Shown: piece by piece, positions 26,016-34,065 of the stretch | Position numbering within the stretch: position 1 is the first letter of the stretch | Layout of the letters: each line of letters begins with the position of its first letter | NCBI GenBank assembly: GCA_003116975.1 | Contig: BGKB01000285.1 | Coordinates: 1-44,711, forward strand | Source of the DNA: Aurantiochytrium sp. KH105 | Lineage: Eukaryota > Sar > Bigyra > Thraustochytrida > Thraustochytriidae | DNA: 44,711 bases | Direction of reading: 5' to 3' | Program-made: the position numbers and the translations under genes | Notes under the pieces: model-generated | Database searches by the model: none | What the model was told of the DNA's origin: nothing | Seen by the model: the letters and a program-made list of their open reading frames with translations, nothing else

Positions 26016-26990
26016 TCAAGGCAGAAAGAAGGACTCGATGGAGCCGTGGCCCTCAAAGGTGGCCGAGACACGCTGGTATGGACTGATGCCCGGTGCGGCG
26101 CAAATCTTGCCCGAAATGACAACGTCCCCAGCGCGAAGCTGCTTTCCGCGTGAAGCCAGATGATTGGCGAGCCACGTGAGCGCGGCCAGTGGAGATCCTG
26201 CCGGACACGCGGTAGCGACGCCCCGATCGACCTCGACACCATCAAAGTGCAGACGCGCTTGCATTGAGCCCAAGGTCTCTGGGTCATCGACGGAAATGCG
26301 GTCGCCGAGAACGACACCACCGGCGCAAATGGAGTCTGCCAGCTTGAGCAGCGGAGGAGCTCCGGCAACGTCGGTGAAGCGACTGCCAACAAGTTCGAGG
26401 GCCATGCGCGTCTCCCCAACAGCGCGCCACACTTGCGCGGCGTCGAAGGGCGCCTCAGCAGCCGGGAGGTCAGCTGCCATCACAAAGGCGATTTCGACCT
26501 CGACGAGAAAGAGTTTGGAACCACTCACGCTGAAAGAATGGGTCTCCTTTGCGATGGTTTCCGCGAGCAGCGGGGCGCTCACGGCAACGCAGGGTTTGCC
26601 GTCCGCATCGGGAGCTGCGCCTACCGCCCCAAGCTTGTACCCTTTGACGCGAGAGGCGCCGATCAGGGCCTCTAATTCCTCATGAACGCGGTACACTTGG
26701 TCGAGCGACTGCGGCACAGGGAACGCGCTGGCCTCGAGCTTTTCGTGCGCCGGGTCCCAGGCCGCAAGGAGCGTCTCGGCCGTCTCCCGGGCCTCGCCGC
26801 CATCCACATTTTTGGTCCCGCCGCCCGGGGCCCCGCCGGCCCCTGTCTCGGCGCGCGAGACGGCCCTGGCCGCGGCACCCCGGGCGTCCGCGGCGCCGAC
26901 CTGCCGCGCGAGCGTCGCGAGGCGCCGGGCCGCGGCGGTTCTGCGCGCGTGGCGGCGGACCCGCGTCTCCATCTCCATCCCCTTCTCCAT
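26016..26990 (-). CDS. 2-keto-4-pentenoate hydratase-like protein (MhpD/FAH superfamily)
   Basis: About 324 residues from ATG 26990 (MEKGMEMETRV); starts at 26978 or 26972 are equally plausible. The catalytic domain matches decarboxylase/hydratase proteins of the FAH superfamily. It has RVKGYKLGAVG with the conserved Lys, metal ligands in VEVEIAFVMAADLP, and C-terminal LAALTWLANHL, LRAGDVVISGKICAAPGI and ATFEGHGSIE. Bacterial relatives hydrate 2-hydroxy-penta-2,4-dienoates in aromatic degradation; here the substrate is unknown. The first 80 residues are Arg/Ala/Gly-rich and do not match the family. The open frame continues upstream through an ambiguous base at 27076, so the N-terminus is uncertain. 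A bacterial origin is possible. Confidence 0.82.
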   Translation of the reverse strand: MEKGMEMETRVRRHARRTAAARRLATLARQVGAADARGAAARAVSRAETGAGGAPGGGTKNVDGGEARETAETLLAAWDPAHEKLEASAFPVPQSLDQVYRVHEELEALIGASRVKGYKLGAVGAAPDADGKPCVAVSAPLLAETIAKETHSFSVSGSKLFLVEVEIAFVMAADLPAAEAPFDAAQVWRAVGETRMALELVGSRFTDVAGAPPLLKLADSICAGGVVLGDRISVDDPETLGSMQARLHFDGVEVDRGVATACPAGSPLAALTWLANHLASRGKQLRAGDVVISGKICAAPGISPYQRVSATFEGHGSIESFFLP

Positions 26991-27075
26991 CTCGATTCGA
27001 ATTTGCCGTCGGAATTTGCATCTCGATTTGAATCGTCGATTTGAATTCTTCATCTTCGTCTCGATCTGCATCTCG

Positions 27076-27076
27076 N
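27076..27076. other. Ambiguous base (N) in a low-complexity stretch
   Basis: A single N sits at the end of a repeated GATTTGAAT/CATCTCGAT-like stretch (about 26970-27075). It lies where the start of the hydratase and the start of the coiled-coil gene should be, so an assembly gap or collapsed repeat may explain why neither 5' end is clear. Confidence 0.9.
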
Positions 27077-27239
27077 TCTGGCCGCGCGCGCGCGCGACCG
27101 CGGCTTCTTCGACGGCCTCGACTGCCCGCGCGCGGAGCCCGGCGCCGGCGGCGCGGCGGACGACGATGCCGCGGATGATTGTGTTGGCGAGGATGACCAA
27201 CGTCATGGCGAACCAAGCCCGGCGGCGCGCGGGCGGCAG

Positions 27240-27905
27240 ACCTCCTCCGCGGAGCTGCGCGCGCTGGGGGAGGCGCGGGAGCGGCTGCGGCGCGCGCTCG
27301 ACGCCATCGACAGGCTCTCGCGGCGCTACGTGGCGCTCGCGGGCCGCCTCGGCGCCCATGGCAACGAGGTCACGCCGCTCGACGCCTACTTGCACGGCGT
27401 GCAGCGCCGCGACACAGCGTCGGCGCTGCGCGAGCGCATCCGCGCGGTCCAGGAGGAGCGTGCGCTGTACGAAGACCTCGCCGGCCAGCTTGCAGCAGCG
27501 GAGGAGGAGGAGGAGGAGGAGGAAGTCGTGAATGATTCGGGGCATGAGCGAGTCGCGTCTTCTGCCGAGAGCGACCTCGGCACGCCGGCTCACGTGAAGA
27601 CCAAGCTTGCGGGTCTCCAGAAGGCCGTCGAGGGGCTCGAGTCAGAGCTCATGGAGAGCGCCCAAGCGGTGGAGAATGTGCGCGCGCAATGGACGGCCGC
27701 CAAAGCCCGCGTGCCTGCGCAGACGTTGAAGCGAATCACATCGTCGACGAAAATGCGTGCACAGGCCAAGCAAATAACACGCGGATTCCCGCCGAGCGTT
27801 CTGCAAGGCGAAGATCCCGGTGCCGCGGCTCGTCGCGCCGAGCTCGAGGCGCTCTGCGCGGCAACGATCGCCAGGGTCCGTGGGACCTCAGTCCGATTAG
27901 TTTAA
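27240..27905 (+). CDS. Coiled-coil protein, 5' end unresolved
   Basis: The frame encodes a helical, charged protein (from about 27243: TSSAELRALGEARERL, then RRYVALAGRLGAHGNEVTP and VQRRDTASALRERIRAVQEE), a poly-Glu run, another helical segment (KLAGLQKAVEGLESEL) and a basic C-terminus. No domain is recognised. The frame is open back to 27045 but contains no ATG before about 27651, so a start exon or a frame error near the N at 27076 must be invoked. An acceptor-like GGCAG ends at 27239, which is why I begin here. ATGs at 27193 and 27204 lie in a neighbouring frame. It resembles small coiled-coil subunits of larger complexes, but I cannot name it. Confidence 0.5.
   Translation, partial: TSSAELRALGEARERLRRALDAIDRLSRRYVALAGRLGAHGNEVTPLDAYLHGVQRRDTASALRERIRAVQEERALYEDLAGQLAAAEEEEEEEEVVNDSGHERVASSAESDLGTPAHVKTKLAGLQKAVEGLESELMESAQAVENVRAQWTAAKARVPAQTLKRITSSTKMRAQAKQITRGFPPSVLQGEDPGAAARRAELEALCAATIARVRGTSVRLV
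27500..27523 (+). repeat. (GAG)n trinucleotide repeat
   Basis: GAG codon run encoding poly-Glu in the coiled-coil gene; CTC on the other strand gives a poly-Leu shadow. Confidence 0.85.
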
Positions 27906-27992
27906 GTTCGTTTTAGTCTTGCAAGCCAGGTCAGCTCGGCTCGTATCCTCTCGCAAGCGATGTTAGATAGAAGCCAAGACAAGTGCCATGTG

Positions 27993-28097
27993 CGCGCGAT
28001 CTAGACACAGACGCGATCTAGACGTATGCGCTGTTCTAGATTCAGGTGCGTTCTAGAGACAGGCGTGATCTTGACGCGAACGTAATCCAGACAGAAG
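27993..28097. repeat. Degenerate 16-19 bp tandem repeat between convergent genes
   Basis: Six imperfect copies of a unit resembling GCGCGATCTAGACACAGA occur in a row, with the core (G/T)(A/T)TCTAGA degrading to TCTTGA and TCCAGA in later copies. The block lies in the 349-bp gap between the coiled-coil gene and the nitronate monooxygenase gene. It has no coding potential. Confidence 0.7.
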
Positions 28098-28254
28098 TGT
28101 AAACCACCATAGGTTAGCATGACTGGGGCCCAGGAAAACCAATGCCAGATACATTATCCACGGACCAGCACATACTGACTCGCAGACGCTTCGAGCCGCC
28201 CTTGTGCAGGATATACTATGTTGTAAAGTATCATAAAGAAAAATAAGTTTAATT

Positions 28255-29394
28255 TTAAACGGGTTGAAAGCCTTCGAGTCTGGTGGAAATGCGGTCGACG
28301 ATGGCCTGCACCGAGTCTTTTGTACACAATCGCGGACTCTGCCCACTCCACATGCTTCGAAGATGCATTGGATTGCTCTCTGCATCCGTTCCTGCATCAT
28401 GCTGTACGCAAGCCTTCTTGAGCGGCCCTGCGAGAGATTGCTGCGCCGGGTAGGGCGCCACGTTCGCTCGTTGATCCATGACTCGCGCCTTGTTGTGATT
28501 CGAAGAAGCCAAGCCTTGATCGTACTTTTCAACGTATTCGTTGATGAGGCTACGGGCCGCGCGGCCAGAGAAAATGTCCGTGCAGACAGTGTCTGTCTCG
28601 GCGCTGGCAAGAATACACTTCTTGTGCTCGCCATCAGCTTCCGAGTCGGCACTCGTTAAGAAAGCTGTGCCCATGCACGCCGCACGCGCGCCGAGACAGC
28701 GAGCCGCTGCCACACCACGAGCATCAGCAATACCTCCAGCCGCTAGCACGGGGATTGAAACATTGTCCACGATTTGCGGTACGAGACTCATGGTCCCAAC
28801 AAGCGAGCTTTCGGGCAGGAACGATCCACGATGGCCTCCTGCTTCGGCACCTTGCGCAATAATGGCATCGACACCGTCTTTTTCGAGAAGCTGTGCTTCG
28901 GCAACTGAGGTTGCGGTGCCAAAGACTAAAGTCCCGTTCTCTTTCAATCGGGCAATGTCCTCGGGATCGATCCTCCCAAAGCAGAATGAGAAAGCCGGCA
29001 CTTTTTTTGCGATGAGTACCTCGAGTTGTTCGCGGAGCATGGGCTGCGAGGGCTTGATAGAGCCTAACGTCGGCATCTCCACCCCTGCACGGGCATAAAG
29101 TGGCTCGAGGTGTTTGTGCGCAGCTTTCACCCGCGCTTCAAAGTTCGGATCTTTCTCCGTGTCGTAGAGCGCAAAGAGGTTGACCCCAAAGCTTTCACGG
29201 CCAGCCCCGCTCCCCGCGAGCTCCCGGATCGTGTCAATGGTCTTCCCAAGATCGCCCGGGGTCTGAAAGGCGCCTCCATGGAACCCGACAACGCCCGCGC
29301 GGGCCGCTGCAGCCACGAGCGCCGGCGTCGAGACGCCCGCCATGGGCGCCAGCACCACCGGCAGGCGCGCCCACCGCTGCAGGAGAGCGTCCAT
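28255..29394 (-). CDS. Nitronate monooxygenase (2-nitropropane dioxygenase-like), FMN-dependent
   Basis: A 379-residue TIM-barrel flavoenzyme. It begins LPVVLAPMAGVSTPALVAAAA with the FMN-binding PM..G motif. It continues with VGFHGGA, SFCFGRIDPEDIARLKENG, GVDAIIAQGAEAGGHRGSF (catalytic His188), PVLAAGGIADARGVAAA and MGTAFLTSAD. These correspond to the class I nitronate monooxygenase motifs. The family oxidises propionate-3-nitronate and other alkyl nitronates to aldehyde and nitrite, protecting against nitrotoxins. ATG 29394 fits the family length. The frame also has upstream ATGs at 29541 and 29619 that would add a basic N-terminal extension (MKPSRRGFLGLRGG), which could be a targeting peptide. 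Divergent with the transporter gene. Confidence 0.88.
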   Translation of the reverse strand: MDALLQRWARLPVVLAPMAGVSTPALVAAAARAGVVGFHGGAFQTPGDLGKTIDTIRELAGSGAGRESFGVNLFALYDTEKDPNFEARVKAAHKHLEPLYARAGVEMPTLGSIKPSQPMLREQLEVLIAKKVPAFSFCFGRIDPEDIARLKENGTLVFGTATSVAEAQLLEKDGVDAIIAQGAEAGGHRGSFLPESSLVGTMSLVPQIVDNVSIPVLAAGGIADARGVAAARCLGARAACMGTAFLTSADSEADGEHKKCILASAETDTVCTDIFSGRAARSLINEYVEKYDQGLASSNHNKARVMDQRANVAPYPAQQSLAGPLKKACVQHDAGTDAESNPMHLRSMWSGQSPRLCTKDSVQAIVDRISTRLEGFQPV

Positions 29395-29962
29395 CCCGGC
29401 CGCGGCACGCGCAGCGGCGCTCTCCCCCCCGCCCTCTCCCGCGCGCCGCAGCTGCCTGCCCTGCGCTGCGCCTTCGTTCGGGGTCTGCGCGCTGTCGAGC
29501 CCGGGCTGGGACGCCTTTTTCTTTTTCCTCCACGCATGCATGTCGCACGACCTTCTTCTCTTCCCTCGCCCTGTTCTACCCCCGCGGAGACCCAGGAACC
29601 CGCGCCGCGAGGGTTTCATCGCCGTCCATCATGATCGTCCGCGCCTTCGCGAGCGCCGAGCAGCAGCAGCAGCAGCTGCTGCAGCCGGCCGCAGGGCCGT
29701 TCCCGGAATAGACCGCGCCGGGAGCGGCGGCGGCGGCGGCTCCGAGGCCGGCGGGCTGAAAGAAGGAAAGAGAGAGTCGAAACGCGGGCGTGCAGTGGAT
29801 GCAGGCCGCGCGGAGGTTGCACATGGATGGGGCGCCCCGTGCATGCGGGCATGCATGGGCTGCGCAGGAGGACTTTTTTGGGATGCGTTCGGGGCGCAGG
29901 CGGCGCAGGCGGCGGGCAGACCGGAATCGCGAGGGAGGCCGGCGCGGGGCAGGGCGGGCAGG
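29395..29962. other. Divergent intergenic region, GC-rich, with a CAG repeat
   Basis: About 570 bp between the nitronate monooxygenase start and the transporter start. Open frames run through on both strands because of high GC. A CAG trinucleotide run occurs at about 29662-29688. The transporter frame could start further upstream within this region. Confidence 0.45.
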
Positions 29963-32488
29963 ATGGGCGCCGGGAGCGCGGGCGCGCGCGCGGGGCGGGC
30001 GCGGCTCGGCCTGCGGGAGAAGATGAGGACGAGGCGGGTCGTGATGCTGCTGCTCACGCTCGTGCCCACCTTTGTGCCGCAGGTGGTCGACCTGCTGGGG
30101 AGCACGGTCATCTATGTGCCGGTTGTGGCGCTCATTCTCTCGCTTAAGCCGGACGCGAGCATGAGCGTGGGCGACGTCACGCAGACCGCAGCGGCGCTGG
30201 TGCTCTGTCTCCCCGCCGTTTTTGTCGGCCTGGCCTGCGCACTGCTCGTCAACGACTCCATGGCAGGTTTCATCATCGTCATGTTCGCGCAATGCTTTTT
30301 TGCCTTTCTCTTTCAGTGCGACGAAAAGGCACCGCAGCAGAAAATTCCCGGCGCCATTACCGTCATTCTCATGAACTCGATCTCGCTTTCCGGCTATCTG
30401 TATGCCGCGGAACTTGGCTACGTACCCGTGAACGAACTGCTCGTCTACATGACGGAGATCATTGCGTCCTTCTCCATCGGAATCGTTGCTACTATTCTTC
30501 CTGCTCTCCTGGTCTTTCCATGGACCGCGCGATCTGCATACGCTGCTCTAGAGTGCCGCGTGCGGCGACAGCTGGCCGAAAGACTCCGCCACGCTTGCAC
30601 GCTGGCACGGGGAGGTCAAATCGAAGTCGTCTGCGACGATGCACCGGCACCAGCGTCGGCATCCTCAGATGCACATTTCGAAGAAGCTGCCAAGGAAAAA
30701 GCCGCTGCTCTCGAGGAAAACAATTCAAGCGAGGCCCAACATTTGGATTTGCGACAAAATATCGTCAAACTTGGCTCCTTCGCAAGTGCGAGCGTGAGCG
30801 AGTGTCGCTGGAGCTTTGATGGATCGGGCATGAAGATCTTAGCCTCGTATCGCGCCCTTTGGCAGATTACGCGTCTTGCGATTTCCTTTGAGCGCGTCGC
30901 TACCGACGTGCTTGGTTCAGAACGCACGTCTGCGTCTTGGGAACACATGGAGGAGCTCATGCACAGCGTCTGCCAGGTGCTTGAGGCTGAAAAAGTCATG
31001 GCCTCGGACATTGCGGACTGCGTGGAACGCGCGAACAAGGCCTGCGCGAGTCTTGCTGCATCGCCGTCGCCATCGGTTAGCGAGGATAGTTTGATTAGCA
31101 TTGCCTGGCTCACGGGGACGCGCATGGTGAAGATCTTGGAACATTTTCCTACAGCAAACGAAGACCAAGAGGCAGCAGCTCACGCAGACTGGAATTTTGA
31201 GGACTGGAAGGAGACAGTCATTTTTGGGCGCAGATCCGCCAAGCATTCTTTCTTCCGCACTTCGAGAAAGCAAACTCTCTTGGAACGTCTGGAGATATCT
31301 CTTCGAGACTTTGCCTCGACGCAGACCTTTGCAGCTGCGCTCAAGGGCGCCCTGTCTTCTACCCTCTTTGTAGCACTCGTCTTTGGCGCTGGACTGGCTC
31401 CTGTCATTGGTGTCAACGCCATTGTAAATGGTCTTCATGCCCTGCAATCGGTACTCCGTCAAATGTATTTAGGCGCTTGCCTTAAGCGAACATACGATCG
31501 CGCTGTTGGGTCAGTCATGGGTTTTGCCGCAGCGTGTGTGGCCTGGCTCATCGCCTGCGCCCCTACATTCATCTCCACGGGTAGCTTCGAGACACCGGCG
31601 CTTCAGGGATGGTCACTCATGCTTTTGTCGCTTCCTTTCTACGTATACCATGTCCGGGCTCCGGACTACCAGCGGTACTCGATTGTCAAAGTGTATGCGA
31701 TTGTGACTATCACAGGCACCTTTGAGCTTCACGGCGTGAATGAGGTTTACCAGGGATTTTGGGAGTCTGCTGGAATTATGACAATGGCAATTGTGGTGGG
31801 TTGCGTCTTTGGTGCCCTTTTTTGTCCCATTATTTCCAAAGTGTCGGCCAAGTCGTCTCTCAAGCGTCTCTTGGTCCGCTCGCTGCATGACCTGCTGCAC
31901 ATTGTGCAGAGCGGCTACTTTCGCACCCTTGATCCGAACGCGATTCCTGAATATGCCCTTGATGCAACGTTTTGGGACATCTGGCATGAGTCGCGTGCGC
32001 GTGGAACCAAACTCCTCAAAGGTGCCGCCCACGAGTCTCGCTTTGACGAGCCAACGGCGTGGTACTCGGATGCTCTCGCACTCGTGACGAGAATGGAAAG
32101 CGAGGTATGGCGTCTCATGAGCTTGGTGGACTGGACCACCATTTCAGAGGAAACCTGCCGTGCGGTTTCTGAAGAAGTCTGTACGAACTTGTTCTTCGTC
32201 TCTGCAACACTCGAAAAGGCCTCAGTATGCTCCATGTTTAGGCCGCCGCAAATGACTCTTCTCACCGTCAAACAGGCCCAGCTCCAGGATGGCGATGCAG
32301 GCAACGCGGAACGTCTCATGACTGCACTTTGCAGTCGGACTGTTTTGCTTGGCGCAGCAAAATCTCTGCAGGTGGCTTTCCAGGAGTTTTTTGAGCTCAA
32401 CAGGCAGAATTTTGGACAGCCTCGATATGCGATGGTGTCCAAGCTCGATCCTGAAGACAACGACGAGACCCGCCTCGTCAATGTTTAG
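29963..32488 (+). CDS. FUSC/ArAE-like (aromatic acid exporter or ALMT-type) membrane transporter
   Basis: About 841 residues from ATG 29963; ATG 30023 (MRTRRVVMLLL) is an alternative. Two hydrophobic bundles are separated by a soluble domain. Bundle 1 (residues about 25-195) has about six helices. A helical cytoplasmic region of roughly 270 residues follows. Bundle 2 (about 470-635) carries KRTYDRAVGSVMGFAAACVA, matching the R-x-x-G-T/S-x-x-G signature of FUSC proteins. A C-terminal helical domain follows. Bacterial relatives export aromatic acids; plant ALMT channels carry malate; fungal members relate to brefeldin A sensitivity. The duplicated bundle layout supports this family. Substrate is unknown; plasma or endomembrane location is inferred. 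Confidence 0.75.
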   Translation: MGAGSAGARAGRARLGLREKMRTRRVVMLLLTLVPTFVPQVVDLLGSTVIYVPVVALILSLKPDASMSVGDVTQTAAALVLCLPAVFVGLACALLVNDSMAGFIIVMFAQCFFAFLFQCDEKAPQQKIPGAITVILMNSISLSGYLYAAELGYVPVNELLVYMTEIIASFSIGIVATILPALLVFPWTARSAYAALECRVRRQLAERLRHACTLARGGQIEVVCDDAPAPASASSDAHFEEAAKEKAAALEENNSSEAQHLDLRQNIVKLGSFASASVSECRWSFDGSGMKILASYRALWQITRLAISFERVATDVLGSERTSASWEHMEELMHSVCQVLEAEKVMASDIADCVERANKACASLAASPSPSVSEDSLISIAWLTGTRMVKILEHFPTANEDQEAAAHADWNFEDWKETVIFGRRSAKHSFFRTSRKQTLLERLEISLRDFASTQTFAAALKGALSSTLFVALVFGAGLAPVIGVNAIVNGLHALQSVLRQMYLGACLKRTYDRAVGSVMGFAAACVAWLIACAPTFISTGSFETPALQGWSLMLLSLPFYVYHVRAPDYQRYSIVKVYAIVTITGTFELHGVNEVYQGFWESAGIMTMAIVVGCVFGALFCPIISKVSAKSSLKRLLVRSLHDLLHIVQSGYFRTLDPNAIPEYALDATFWDIWHESRARGTKLLKGAAHESRFDEPTAWYSDALALVTRMESEVWRLMSLVDWTTISEETCRAVSEEVCTNLFFVSATLEKASVCSMFRPPQMTLLTVKQAQLQDGDAGNAERLMTALCSRTVLLGAAKSLQVAFQEFFELNRQNFGQPRYAMVSKLDPEDNDETRLVNV

Positions 32489-33330
32489 ATTCAATCTTCC
32501 TTGGCTGGCCGCCGTGACCCACAAGGCAATAATTAACAGCAACCAAAAGTATAATTTTTTTTTAAGGTCCTCGCTTGGCAAAGTATCACCTTTTCAGTTC
32601 ACTTGTCAATGCAACTCTCGCCACTTGCGTCGTGTGGCTGGACTGGAGATTTGAGCCTCCAGAGATGATTTCCTTGGAAATTTGCAATGAAAAAGAACAA
32701 ACGTGGATCTGACTCGTCGTGAAGCTTTTACGCTTTTAGGTCCGTCGATGAGTTAATCTCGATCACCGCTGGGCAAGGGCTCTTCAAGTTGGCGGTGTTT
32801 CTTCTGACCCGAATCATGTCTTTTCTCGCCGCTCCAATCAAAGGGGCCATCGGGAAAGTAGGTGATCACAGCGGTCTTGCTAAAGTTGAACGTTCACTTG
32901 AAGTTCACCGAGGCACCAAAACGGCAATAAAAGTCGCGCAGAGATCATGGTCGTAGGTGAGAAAGCGGGCGAGTGAGCGAGCGAGCGAGCGAGCGAGCGA
33001 GCGAGCGCGGCCGGCCGGCCGGAGTCGCACCAGGCGCCAGATGCAGCTGCGTATGGAGACCCACCTCTGTTGTGTAGCAAAAAGAACTCAAGAAAGAGCT
33101 TGCTTGCTGGAGAAGAGAGAGAAACGCAGTTAGATTGCTTGCTTGCTTGATGGCAGGCCATGCTAGGCAAGAGAAGTTTGCGAGAGCTAAACTTGCTCGC
33201 GTCAGCACTGCCTGCCTCGAGGGACAACGGTTTACTAACAGACTGACTTGCTCTCGCACGCTCCAAACTTCACTTTTTATCACCTTGAACGTACTGCGAG
33301 ACCTTGCCTGATACGAATTTATTCTTGCAG
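32489..33330. other. Region upstream of the split gene; 5' exon not identified, GAGC/GGCC repeat
   Basis: About 840 bp. It holds a GAGC tetranucleotide repeat running into GGCC (32970-33022), a T-rich patch at about 32555, and a 46-codon ATG frame at 32816-32956. Candidate first exons for the gene at 33331 include ATGGTC|GTAGGT at 32947 and the 46-codon frame cut at AAA|GTAGGT (32858); neither is proven. Confidence 0.45.
32970..33022. repeat. (GAGC)n tetranucleotide repeat followed by (GGCC)n
   Basis: Tandem GAGC units pass into a short GGCC palindromic run. It would lie inside the first intron or 5' UTR of the gene at 33331. Confidence 0.85.
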
Positions 33331-33978
33331 ACTGTGAAACGTGTGAGCGTTCTGAATGCGAGCTCGCACGTGTGCCTCTTTGACCTCATTCGACAATGGC
33401 AAGGTGAAAAGAATCCCGATGCTCTTTCCGGGCTGGTCCGCAGCTTTTTTCAGTTTGGCGGCGAGCTTGGCGAAGCAGGTACGTAAGGTATAGTCAGAAT
33501 GTCGGTCAAATGATGAGTGAGCTTCGTTCCGGCGACAATGCCACATGAGAGAGACTCTAACCTTTTGGTTCGTACAAAAGGTCTCTCCAAGGTGAAGTTC
33601 TCTACCGCGGAAATCAAACCGAGCCGCCATAACAGAAGTCGGAGTCGTACAGGTCCAGTCTTGGGTGGTGCCAGAAAGGTCAATACACGCGGCGAGGAGG
33701 TTTATTTACATTGTTTCAACGGCGCCAATGCGCTCATCACAGCTTTTATGCAACAGCGCGCTGGCGAAGCTGACGCAGAAAGGATACGAAGCTTTATGCA
33801 AACCATTGACGATGCCTTTGGAAAACATCGTGACGACTCTGCTGCCCTACGCATTGCGGTTGGACGGGCCGTTGTCGAGCACTTTGACGAGACGTCCGCG
33901 CCTGCGTCCGCATCTTCCCCCCCACCGCCCCCGGAGAGCGGCCCTGCGGACGTCACGCTTGCTGTCATTAATACGTGA
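33331..33978 (+). CDS. Split gene of unknown function, possibly longin-like; first exon missing
   Basis: Two exons are visible. Exon A is 33331-33478, preceded by a textbook acceptor TTATTCTTGCAG. Exon B is 33581-33978, ending at TGA. The join GCAG|GT gives GELGEAGLSKVKFSTAEI. Translation starts TVKRVSVLNASSHVCLFDLI and continues FFQFGGELGEAG. After a basic linker come GEEVYLHCFNGANALITAFM, an amphipathic helix and a Pro-rich tail. The order strand-strand-helix-strand-strand-helix resembles a longin domain of vesicle-trafficking proteins, but this is by eye only. No ATG lies in exon A, so a phase-0 upstream exon is required. The 3' end converges on UGGT with 87 bp between. Confidence 0.55.
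33479..33580 (+). other. Spliceosomal intron (102 nt) in the split gene
   Basis: Donor GCAG|GTACGT (GT at 33479-33480) and acceptor TACAAAAG|GTCTC (AG at 33579-33580). Without it the frame stops at a TAG about 15 nt after the donor. Length matches the other introns in the window. Confidence 0.75.
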
Positions 33979-34065
33979 AAATGAAAGAGTAACCTCAGCA
34001 TTTCCGGTTGTACTTTTTGATGTAGTATTATATGCTGGCAGAGCGGGCCCGATAAATTTTGTTAT

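Noticed and set aside
29342..29962. N-terminal extension of the transporter frame
   Set aside because: About 200 residues of Arg/Gly/Ala-rich sequence overlapping the 5' end of the nitronate monooxygenase gene; it begins with ATG but lacks conservation-like patterns, so a later ATG was preferred.
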